DNA of 64,000 nucleotides, from positions 1,743,501-1,807,500 of the forward strand of contig NC_089044.1 of assembly GCF_034140825.1 (NCBI RefSeq), read 5' to 3'. Below the pieces are notes generated by a model. The model searched no databases. It had not been told where the DNA came from and worked only from the letters and a program-made list of their open reading frames with translations. This document shows positions 24,701 to 31,675 of this stretch, piece after piece. The stretch's first letter is position 1; each line of letters opens with the position of its first letter. Source of the stretch: Oryza sativa Japonica Group. Lineage: Eukaryota; Streptophyta; Magnoliopsida; Poales; Poaceae. The position numbers and the translations under genes are program-made.

Positions 24701-25999
24701 CAAGGGAGGAGAAACAAGCACGTTATGAAGGTGTAGATCAGTGGAGGATGTGGGAATGTGGGTGGAAGCTGTATGCGTGACAGGCAGCTTGGCACCATTG
24801 CCGACAGTGATACAAGAGGAGAAAGGAAGAGGACGGGGATGAGCAAGAATACCAGGGGTGGAGGACATATGTGCTGACGCACCGGTGTCGAGGAACCAAT
24901 CCGCAGCGCTCGGAGGAGTGGTGGTGGCGACGCCGGCGGACTGCAAGGCGCTGTAGAGCGCACTGTTGTCCCAGGCGCCGGTGGAGTGAACTCCTGGAGA
25001 TGCCGGAGGAAGAGCCGGAAGCAGGTGCTGCGCGGTCATGGCCTGTTGGGCCTGGAACGGCGGGCGAGGGCCCAACACACCCGCGCCGGGAGCCCGGAAC
25101 GGGAAAGGCCAGGCCTGGACAAAGCCTGTCCAGGGGTTGTAGCCCCAAGGCGCAGGAGGGCGAGGCTGGCCGTCGTGCCCGGCACCAGCGCCGCCGCCAG
25201 GAGTCGAAGGAGCGCCGCCAGGTGGGGCGCCGCCGCCCCGGCCACGACGCTTGCCCCGTCCCTTGGGACGAGGCTGGCCGGTGGTGTCGGAGGTGCCGGA
25301 GGAAGACCCGGTGCCGGCGTAGAGGGCCTCCCCGGCTTCAGCCTTGGCGTCGTGCTGCATCTGGAGCTCCGCCAGCAGCAGGTAGGAGCGCGCGGTCATG
25401 AAAGTGTGTGGCGGATTCCGGTCGGCGATGCTGGCGCGGAGGGAGCGGAACTTGGTGTTGAGGCCGCGCAGGAGGTTGAGCACCTGGCTGGGCTCAGACA
25501 CGGGCATGTTGATGTCACGGAGGCCGTCGGCGAGTTGCTTCAGCTTGGCGGTGTACTGCGTGATGGTCATGTCACCTTGATTGATCGAGCGGAACTCGGT
25601 CTCAAGGTAGACAGACCGTTGGACGGCGTTGTCGCGGAAGACGCCTTCGATGTCGCTCCACACGGTGAAGGCAGAGGCGCGGGGCTTGTAGACGACGTCG
25701 AAGACGTTCTTGGCGATGGAGTTGTGCAGCCAATTGACCACGCAGTGATCCGCACGGCGCCACTCGGCAGTGCGGAGGTCGAGAGCGGGCGGCTCCTGAA
25801 CATGGGCCTCAAGGCCGAACTTGCCGAGGACCGATTCGAAGCTGCAGCGCCACTGGCTGTAGTTGGAGACGTCGAGATCGAGGACGACCGGGACGTGGGA
25901 GCGGATGTTGACGGTTTGAAGAACAGAGGTGGAAGGCGCCGGCACAGGCTCTTCGTCAGAGGTGGACGAGGCGTCGGAAGCGCCGGAGCTGTGCGACAT
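21650..25999 (-). CDS. Copia gag-pol polyprotein
   Basis: A single frame of 1449 codons from ATG 25999. Approximate order: gag-like region (residues 1-230, with YSQWRCSFESVLGKF), a Gly/Arg/Pro-rich linker, aspartic protease (WFLDTGASAHMSS, about 365), integrase zinc-binding and core regions (HLRLGHP...CSACH; DVWTSP, QTDNGKEY; about 500-690), reverse transcriptase (from NWRAAMQAEFDAL to YVDDMIL, about 920-1110) and RNase H (FSDADWAGCPDTRRSTSG, about 1290). Integrase before reverse transcriptase is the diagnostic copia order. The C-terminal tail is encoded by the LTR. Confidence 0.92.
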   Translation of the reverse strand: MSHSSGASDASSTSDEEPVPAPSTSVLQTVNIRSHVPVVLDLDVSNYSQWRCSFESVLGKFGLEAHVQEPPALDLRTAEWRRADHCVVNWLHNSIAKNVFDVVYKPRASAFTVWSDIEGVFRDNAVQRSVYLETEFRSINQGDMTITQYTAKLKQLADGLRDINMPVSEPSQVLNLLRGLNTKFRSLRASIADRNPPHTFMTARSYLLLAELQMQHDAKAEAGEALYAGTGSSSGTSDTTGQPRPKGRGKRRGRGGGAPPGGAPSTPGGGAGAGHDGQPRPPAPWGYNPWTGFVQAWPFPFRAPGAGVLGPRPPFQAQQAMTAQHLLPALPPASPGVHSTGAWDNSALYSALQSAGVATTTPPSAADWFLDTGASAHMSSTPGILAHPRPLPFSSCITVGNGAKLPVTHTASTHIPTSSTDLHLHNVLVSPPLIKNLISVKKLTRDNNVSIEFDPTGFSIKDLQTQVVKLRCDSPGDLYPLRLPSPHALSATSSPSVEHWHLRLGHPGSASLSKVLGSFDFQCNKSAPHHCSACHVGTNVRLPFHSSSSQTLFPFQLVHTDVWTSPIYSNSGYKYYVVFLDDFTHYIWTFPVRNKSEVFHTVRSFFAYAHTQFGLPVLALQTDNGKEYDSYALRSLLSLHGAVLRLSCPYSSQQNGKAERILRTINDCVRTMLVHSAAPLSFWAEALQTAMHLINRRPCRATGSLKPYQLLLGAPPTYDHLRVFGCLCYPNTIATAPHKLSPRSLACVFIGYPADHRGYRCYDMVSRRVFTSRHVTFVEDVFPFRDAPSPRPSAPPPPDHGDDTIVLLPAPAQHVVTPVGTAPAHDAASPPSPASSTPSSAAPAHDVAPPPSPETSSPASASPPRHAMTTRARAGISKPNPRYAMTATSTLSPTPSSVRVALRDPNWRAAMQAEFDALLANRTWTLVPRPPGARIITGKWVFKTKLHADGSLDKYKARWVVRGFNQRPGVDFGETFSPVVKPATIRTVLTLISSKQWPAHQLDVSNAFLHGHLQERVLCQQPTGFEDAARPADVCLLSRSLYGLRQAPRAWFKRFADHATSLGFVQSRADPSLFVLRRGSDTAYLLLYVDDMILSASSSSLLQRIIDRLQAEFKVKDMGPLKYFLGIEVQRTADGFVLSQSKYATDVLERAGMANCKAVATPADAKPKLSSDEGPLFQDSSWYRSIAGALQYLTLTRPDIAYAVQQVCLHMHAPREAHVTLLKRILRYIKGTAAFGLHLRASTSPTLTAFSDADWAGCPDTRRSTSGFCIFLGDSLISWSSKRQTTVSRSSAEAEYRGVANAVAECTWLRQLLGELHCRVPQATIAYCDNISSVYMSKNPVHHKRTKHIELDIHFVREKVALGELRVLPIPSAHQFADVFTKGLPSSMFNEFRASLCVGDTTAATAGGCWRTASSDSRGALHAHDAHPAHDAQRSSLRSHRCTSLRSGD

Positions 26000-26052
26000 G
26001 GCTAGCAAGGGAGAGGTAGCGGAAGACTAAGATCAGAGGGTCACTGATACCA

Positions 26053-26273
26053 TGTAGAAGGAGATTTGGATCAACCGTAACTTTCATTGATCAATGGAGC
26101 TTATATTTATACATGTACAACAAGGCTTGGGAGTTGCCTGGGCCTAACTAATCCCCTGATCTAAGGGACGTGCAGCGGTGCGAGCGGAGCGAGGAGCGCT
26201 GCGCGTCGTGCGCGGGGTGCGCGTCGTGCGCGTGGAGCGCGCCGCGAGAGTCTGACGAAGCCGTTCGCCAACA
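26053..26273 (-). repeat. 5' LTR of the copia element
   Basis: 221 bp, with one difference by eye from the other LTR. It is followed on the element strand by the TGGTATCAG primer-binding site. Confidence 0.93.
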
Positions 26274-26278
26274 CATAT

Positions 26279-27290
26279 GAAGAAGAAAAGATTCCTTTTT
26301 AGTAGTCATCTCATTTCTAATTGCTAAATGTTTATTTGACATTTACCTAAAAAAACAAATGTTTATTTGACAGAAAATTAGGGAAAAAAAACTTGCAAAT
26401 TTCAAACCTTAAGATTTGCTTTGTTATTTGTGATCCGGCGACTTTGACCCCATGTCCTTCTTCTCTAGATCTGGTGACCCTTTCTCCTCCAACTCCAGCG
26501 AAGATCCAACGATCGACCACAATCCAACAAGTTAGGGTTTAGGGTCTAAGGTTGGTGTGGGAGATGAGAGTAGGGTGAGGGAAGAGGGCGGGTATTGTCG
26601 GGCTTAGATGGATATATCTAGAAGGTGATGGCCCGGTGGTGGGTGGTGGATACAAGCGAGCGACGAGGTGCCGGTTGGTGGTGGTGGTAGATCCAGAGAC
26701 TAGAAGCCACAGGAGATGGGGAAGATAGCAAGGCGGGACCACCTCACCACCATCGGCTTGAGGAGAAAGAGAAGGGTGGAGGAGGAGAGTGGAGGGGGAG
26801 GAGGCCGGCGAGAGAGAGGACCTCGCTGGTGCCGTCGCCGCTTTTCGTCAAGCCGATGAGGCCGGGCGGCAGCGTTGTGGGTCGGCGGCAGCACAGGAGC
26901 ATAGTCACGAGGAGAAGTTGAGAATGGGGGGCTTGTGCGGCGGCGGGGATGGAATAAAAAAGAGGAAAGAAAAAGAGGTGATGGAAATTAGGGTTGGGAG
27001 ATTTGCTCGAATCTTAAAGCAATCAAACGACCCAAAATTTGCAACATATTAGGGTTTTCTTTTTCTGTCAAGCGGAGATTAGACAGTCCTTTGACACATG
27101 TTGAATTTTAAATTGCTTCTAAACACACATGATTTGTTGAAAATGGTTGGATTTCGTGTGCATTGAAATCAATGTCTTGGAAATATATACGTATACTTAA
27201 TTATATACTACTTTAAGACACCCTCCTTGTGGTGATGGTGATCTACACATTTCTAATTTCACCCGCCTATGCTGCTGTTGCACGTGGCAG
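26279..27290. other. Intergenic DNA right of the copia element
   Basis: Contains a GC-rich, G/A-strand-biased patch (26540-26960) whose reading frames look compositional. No gene is recognised. The patch may be the upstream part of the region that the copia element separated from gene B. Confidence 0.4.
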
Positions 27291-27291
27291 A

Positions 27292-27670
27292 GACCAAAAA
27301 TCAGTAAACCATGAATCCTAGCTCAACTCCAAGCAAGATTCATGATCTTAGCCTACGTTGGCTTTCAGTAAAAAGCCGGGTATTTGACCTGTTTTCTAAA
27401 AAAAAAGATTCATGATCTTAGCACAAGAAATACAAATTGATCAGCGGAATGATTCAAGAAACGTTTGGTGAAAAGAGGGGAGCCATACCTCCAATGGTGC
27501 TCGCGTCTTCTCTCGAGTGCACTACGGGACGAGTGGTTTGTTTGCTTCCTTTAACCTGGACTGAGCGGCGACGGTGGACACCACCGGCGACGAGAGGATC
27601 CGGTGGTCCTCGCATTGGTAGTGTGCCACCATTGGAATGGAGAAGAAGATTGGGGATTTTTATGAAAAAC
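27292..27670 (-). pseudogene. Orphan F-box leader fragment (no coding exons)
   Basis: The stretch matches the leader and leader intron of copies A and B: CAGTAAACCATGAATCC..., AAGCAAGATTCATGATCTTAGC..., GAATGATTCAAGAAA..., then the GC-rich distal exon with GATCCGGTGGTCCTCGC. The F-box coding exons that should lie to the left are absent, so this is a truncated duplicate of the 5' end only. It is interrupted by a 52-bp retroposed insert at 27353-27404. Confidence 0.65.
27353..27404 (+). mobile_element. Ultra-short poly(A)-tailed retroposed insert
   Basis: A 52-bp insert ending in a run of A is flanked by an 18-bp perfect direct repeat (AAGATTCATGATCTTAGC at 27335-27352 and 27405-27422). The paralogous leaders of copies A and B have one copy of this site and no insert. 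A long target duplication plus a poly(A) tail is the mark of LINE-type target-primed retroposition, here of a severely 5'-truncated LINE or SINE. Confidence 0.75.
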
Positions 27671-27762
27671 AATTTGAACTTTTTTAGTTTCTGATTTTTA
27701 AAATAAACATTTTCAAGCGAAATTTTTATATATAATAATTATTTACCGTGAAATTAAATAAG

Positions 27763-27935
27763 TACTCCCTCCGTTTTAGGTTATAATACGTATAATATTT
27801 ACATTATCAAACTAGTTTTATTAAATTAATAATTAAATATATTTTTATGATAAATTTATCTTGAGTCAAAAATATTACTATTTTTTCTATATAATTGGTC
27901 AAACTTAAAACATTTTGACTTTGTATTTTGGGACG
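27763..27935. mobile_element. Stowaway-like MITE (left end; right end altered)
   Basis: It opens TACTCCCTCCGTTTTAGG, the standard Stowaway/mariner-type end, and the body ends GACTTTGTATTTTGGGACG. The expected mirror end GGAGGGAGTA is replaced by the arm of a separate palindrome at 27925-28069. Confidence 0.6.
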
Positions 27936-28069
27936 TTGAGCTTAACAGAGTCCGCCTAGGACGCTATCAGCCAGAGCGTCCTTCTTCCTAGTTTTCTAAA
28001 TATATGTTTTTATTTACTATTTCCTCCGTTTGTCCTAGGCGGACTATGTTAAGCTCAGCGTCCCAAAAT
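27925..28069. repeat. Long imperfect palindrome with 38-bp arms
   Basis: The left arm 27925-27962 (ATTTTGGGACG...GCCTAGGAC) and right arm 28032-28069 are inverted copies matching at 36 of 38 positions, with a 69-bp spacer. The outer ends resemble Stowaway ends. The function is unknown; it may be a fold-back remnant of one MITE within another. Confidence 0.7.
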
Positions 28070-28085
28070 CATAAATTAAAATTAT

Positions 28086-28326
28086 CTAGAAATAATGTGG
28101 TCCGGGGGCTTCAAAATCAAACCGAGCTTGTATACTTATTGAGTACAGTTCCTCATCATATCCAAGTCCCCGAAAGATCTCATTTCTCATATCTTTGAAT
28201 GTGGTAGTGTCATATGCTGGAAGTGTTATTTTTAGAGGAATACTATATTCTGCACCCATAGCTCCATATTGGATTCTTCTACCCACATACACAAGAACAA
28301 TAATCATGTTTTCATCTGCTATACCT
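28086..28326 (-). pseudogene. MULE (Mutator-like) transposase N-terminal fragment
   Basis: After a splice-acceptor-like TTTGCAG the minus strand reads IVLVYVGRRIQYGAMGAEYS, then PAYDTTTFKDMRNEIFRGLG, then YSISIQARFDFEAPGPHYF. I recognise this as the N-terminal region of rice Mutator-like transposases. The catalytic part is absent and no terminal repeats are evident. It is a relic rather than a host gene. Confidence 0.6.
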
Positions 28327-28385
28327 GCAAATAGGAAGCACATATGCAATTCAATCAATTCAATGAGTATGAAGATCTATATAGT

Positions 28386-28699
28386 AGGGGTTGTTTGGTT
28401 GGTTGCCACATATTGCTACGCCACACTTTTATGCACAATTTTTTAGGTATGTGTTTGTTTCGCTATCGCAATTGTGTCATAACACACTTTCTTAGCCTTA
28501 GACCCACATGTCATACTCTTAAAGTTGGAGCTAAGCATGTCATACTCTCAAAGTTGGAGCTAAGCATGCCACACTTGTAGCCAACTATTTTTAAGCCACA
28601 CTTTTTTTTAAACCATTTTTAAACCACACTTATGCCACCATGCCTCAACTAGCCTAAACTTAGTTATGGCAAGGTTAGACATCAAGCAAACATTCCCTT
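28386..28699. mobile_element. MITE with GGGNNTGTTTGGTTG-type ends
   Basis: The left end GGGGTTGTTTGGTTGGTTGCCACA is mirrored on the right by TGGCAAGGTTAGACATCAAGCAAACATTCCC. The interior repeats CCACACTT and a 25-bp direct repeat around CATGTCATACTC(T/A)..AAAGTTGGAGCTAAG. It is non-coding. A Tourist or hAT-type MITE is likely. Confidence 0.55.
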
Positions 28700-28911
28700 A
28701 ATGTATTAATCGAGGCCTCTGCCATGTAAGTACTACTCCATATTACGTAATAACTTTCCTAGCAAACTGGTCCAATGTAAATAATCTATATCTGCCTGTT
28801 ATATTAATAATAATCCATTATTTTCAGATTAAACTGGTCCAATGTAAATAATATATATCTGCATCATCTATTTAAAGCTATATATGATCAAGGACGAAGC
28901 AATCATATTCT

Positions 28912-28997
28912 ACCCCTGTTTCGGATTATAAGACTTTCTAGCATTGTGTTTTAAACTCATAATGCTAGAAAGTCTTATAATATGAAACGGAGGAAGG
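28912..28997. mobile_element. Small Stowaway MITE
   Basis: An 86-bp near-perfect inverted repeat: CTGTTTCGGATTATAAGACTT and AAGTCTTATAATATGAAACGG with a short loop. The Stowaway CNNCGTTTC..GAAACGGAGG ends are visible. Confidence 0.75.
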
Positions 28998-29368
28998 ATA
29001 AAAGAATCGAATAATCTAGTGAAGTGGTTTGCATAGTAATCAGACCAACAACAAGACACATTACCTGCATATCAAGACGTAGAAAGACTTTTTACATAAC
29101 CAACCGTTGAGAGATACAGATGTGTAGACGTCAATGGTATATGCAATCCATCTGGTTTTCGATCCGGACACTTGTTGACTCTCGAGCGTGCAGCCGCATC
29201 CGCATGCGCTAGGGTTTTGCCGGCCGCCGGCGACGATCCAAACGGAGCCTTCAGCTTTGCGCTCAGTGCGGGCCGGGCAACGGCGGTGAGCCGGCGAGGG
29301 TGAGCGGCGCCCGCGACGGCGTCGCTTCTATCCCGGCGTTTTCGGTGGGACAAACGAACTAGTACTTC
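28998..29368. other. Intergenic DNA with a CpG-rich patch
   Basis: A GC-rich stretch (29200-29340) follows AT-rich DNA. Its reading frames show no recognisable domain. It may be a decayed 5' exon or a promoter of an unseen transcript. Confidence 0.35.
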
Positions 29369-29516
29369 GGGTGTGTTTCACCTTAAAATTGTAAGTTTGG
29401 TTGAAATTGGAACGATGCGATGGAAAAGTTAAAAGTTTATGTGTATAGAAAAGTGTTGATGTGATGGAAAAATTAAAAGTTTGAAGAAAAAATTTAGAAC
29501 TAAACAATGGCTTCAT
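29369..29516. mobile_element. MITE (GGTGTGTTT...AACTAAAC type)
   Basis: The block shows the familiar rice MITE interior TAAGTTTGGTTGAAATTGGAA...GATGTGATGGAAAA, with two internal copies of GATG(C/T)GATGGAAAAgTTAAAAGTTT. It ends with AACTAAACAATGGC, mirroring GTGTGTTTCACC only weakly. Confidence 0.6.
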
Positions 29517-29670
29517 TTCATTTATATTTGATCAACGGTGGTGACTATAAGAAACATTTAATAAAGAAGCCTGCCTCCCTCCGACTAGACGTACTAATAC
29601 ATCGCTAATCCGACTAGAACTCATTAATTAATGCGACTCTAATTAATCCGACTAGAACTCAGCGTTCTCC

Positions 29671-29680
29671 CTATATATTT
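29671..29680 (+). promoter_or_regulatory. TATA box of the CAF1-like gene
   Basis: CTATATATTT lies 71-80 bp upstream of the ATG at 29751, placing transcription start near 29700-29710 and leaving a short 5' UTR. Confidence 0.6.
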
Positions 29681-29750
29681 CGCACCGGGCTCGCCTCACC
29701 TCACCACGTGATCGACAGTGCGACACACAACGCAAGCAAGGTGTTCGTCC

Positions 29751-30626
29751 ATGGCCGCCTCGTCGTCCTCGTCTATGGCGTCGTCGCAACCGAGGATGAT
29801 GGAGCAATCGTTGTTCTACACGCAGCCACCGGCGCGGGCCGTGCACACCCGCAAGGTCACGGCGGTGAACCTCCACCGTGAGATGTCGCTCATCCGGTCG
29901 CTGATGCCGACCTTCCCCTTCGTCGCCGTCGACACCCAGTTCCCCGGCGTCGTCCACCCCCACCCGAGAGGGGCGGGGGTCACCGCCGACGATCGGTACG
30001 CGGCGGTGAGGGCGAACGCCGACGAGCTCTGCCTGCTACAGCTCGGGATCACCCTCTCCGCCGCCGACGGCCGTCTCCCCGTCGACGGCGCCCTCGTCGA
30101 GTTCATGTGGGATTTCGACTTTGCCGGTTTCGACGCCCGCTACCACCGCCACGCGCCGGAGTCCGTACAGTTCTTGAGGGCCCAGGGGTTCGACTTCGAG
30201 GCCGCGCGGCTCGCCGGCGTGCCCGCCCTCGCGTTCGCTGCGGAGCTCGCCGCCTCCGGCATCCTCGGCCTCCGTGGCGTGACGTGGGTCGCCTTCGGCG
30301 GCATGTACGACGTCGCGTTCCTCCTCAGGCTGGCCACCGGCGGCGCGCCGCTGCCGGCGACGAGGCTGGGCTTCCTGGCGCAGGTCGGCGCCGTCTTCGG
30401 CACCCAGGTGTTCGACGCCAAGCACATGGCGTCGCTGCTCCACATGCACGGCGGCCTCGCCGCCGTCGGAGGGATGCTCCGGCTGCCGCCGCAGCTGCCT
30501 CGCCGCCACATGGCCGGGCAGAACAGCGTCATGGCGATCCAGCTCTTCATGGAGCTGAGGAGAAGGTTCAATGACCTGGGAGGCAGCCTTCACAGCTGCT
30601 CGCTCAAGATCGAAGGCCTGACTTGA
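29751..30626 (+). CDS. CAF1/POP2-type deadenylase-like protein with altered catalytic residues
   Basis: An intronless gene of 291 codons. ATG 29751 (GTCCATGGCC) has a strong initiation context and follows the TATA box. It matches the CAF1 subunit of the CCR4-NOT complex, a DEDD-family 3' exonuclease that shortens mRNA poly(A) tails: FPFVAVDTQFPGVV (residues 56-69), LCLLQLGITL (93-102), GVTWVAFGGMYDVAFLLRL (176-194) and HMAGQNSV (253-260). Human CNOT7 uses Asp40, Glu42, Asp161 and Asp230. Here these align with Asp61, Gln63, Asp187 and Asn258, so two of four metal-binding carboxylates are amides; the His of the third motif (253) is kept. Each change needs one base. The protein is full length in the nuclease domain, so a non-catalytic or regulatory role is plausible, as is early decay. 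The N-terminus is Ser-rich. Codon use is very GC-rich, as in many intronless grass genes. Confidence 0.88.
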   Translation: MAASSSSSMASSQPRMMEQSLFYTQPPARAVHTRKVTAVNLHREMSLIRSLMPTFPFVAVDTQFPGVVHPHPRGAGVTADDRYAAVRANADELCLLQLGITLSAADGRLPVDGALVEFMWDFDFAGFDARYHRHAPESVQFLRAQGFDFEAARLAGVPALAFAAELAASGILGLRGVTWVAFGGMYDVAFLLRLATGGAPLPATRLGFLAQVGAVFGTQVFDAKHMASLLHMHGGLAAVGGMLRLPPQLPRRHMAGQNSVMAIQLFMELRRRFNDLGGSLHSCSLKIEGLT

Positions 30627-31675
30627 AGATATTTTTCAAGTATATGAAATTATAATTATTTGGTTGATGTAGTTTATTAGATTTTTTCTTTCAGAAAGAT
30701 TAGAACGCGGGAGCTTATTAGCTTAATGATTCCCCTACTAAATTCTTTTATTGTAATGACATATCTCTTCAGATAATTACTCAAATACAAATTGCACTTC
30801 AATACCTTGATGGAAACCATATATTTTTCTGTATGTAGAAAAAATCTAACCGAAAATTATGAAAGGCCTAGCAAGTCCATCCAGTACAAAAATTGGAGCA
30901 TTGTTTTATTCTGCAGCCCCATCGTTAGGCATATTGGAGGAAAAAACGAAATAACATATTTACAAATAAAAAATAATTTGTGAATAAAACTTTTATATGT
31001 GTGGTCTTAACGATCTAAAAGCAAATGCTGAAAATAAATTACGATGGAAAAGAAAATCCCAAAATCAACTTCAAATTTAAAGATAAAAATTTTAGTTTTA
31101 GCTAATAAGAATAAGCATAAGTGAAAAAAATATGAGACTGCTAACGTTTAGAGAGGCCAAATTATTGTCAGCTGAATGTGGGCGATGATGCTTTTTCGTA
31201 AGAAAGATAACAGTACGAACAAAAAATGACAGTTTTGTGATGCTTCTTGTTTGCCACAGATATCAAAATTGTTGCAGCTCAATGATATAGATATAACCAT
31301 GTTCAGTCAAAACCACATAATTCATATCTCACGTGAACAATTACGGAACGAAAGAAGTAGAGCCAGTATAATGGGATTGTATCACGTCAGCAAAACATGA
31401 AGGCCAAATAGAGTACCCCGAGCAAACATGTATACGCAGAGCAGTACCGTCTTGGTTTGAGTACAACAGAGAGCAAGTACAAGATGAATGCCCTTAAATG
31501 GAACGAAAGACATGATTGTTTGTACTCACGTCATAGACGATAGCACCAAGCTAGACTGGTTGTGTACATTCTTTTGAATGTAGAAGCTAGGTTTTAATTT
31601 ATTTTCTAACCAAAAACACAAAGCTAGTAATAAACATGTCTATATACTTACGGATTCAACTGGAATCAAAGAATG
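30627..31675. other. Intergenic DNA, merging into the 3' flank of F-box unit C
   Basis: 30627-31150 is AT-rich with no feature I can name. From about 31190 the sequence is collinear with 38030-38410, the 3' flank of unit D (GACAGTTTTGTGATGCTTCTTG..., GGCCAAATAGAGTACC...). The tandem segmental array therefore starts about here. Confidence 0.6.

Larger units (their letters stand above)
21555..26273 (-). mobile_element. Ty1/copia LTR retrotransposon, looks whole and young
   Basis: The element has two 221-bp LTRs (21555-21775 and 26053-26273) and a 5-bp target duplication CATAT (21550-21554 and 26274-26278). By eye the LTRs differ at one position, which suggests an insertion within roughly the last few hundred thousand years. 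On the minus strand a primer-binding site starting TGGTATCAG follows the 5' LTR, and a G-rich polypurine tract precedes the 3' LTR. One long reading frame fills the interior in the copia order gag, protease, integrase, reverse transcriptase, RNase H. By eye it looks whole. It sits between the leader of F-box gene B and unrelated DNA. Confidence 0.93.

Noticed and set aside
24986-26005. 339-codon plus-strand frame
   Set aside because: It is the antisense of the copia gag region. The GC-rich third positions leave the complementary frame open, and there is no recognisable domain.
29718-29750. Earlier start (GTG at 29718) for the CAF1-like gene
   Set aside because: Plant nuclear genes rarely start at GTG. 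The ATG at 29751 has a strong context and the right distance from the TATA box.
30036-30593. 185-codon minus-strand frame
   Set aside because: It is the antisense shadow of the CAF1-like gene.
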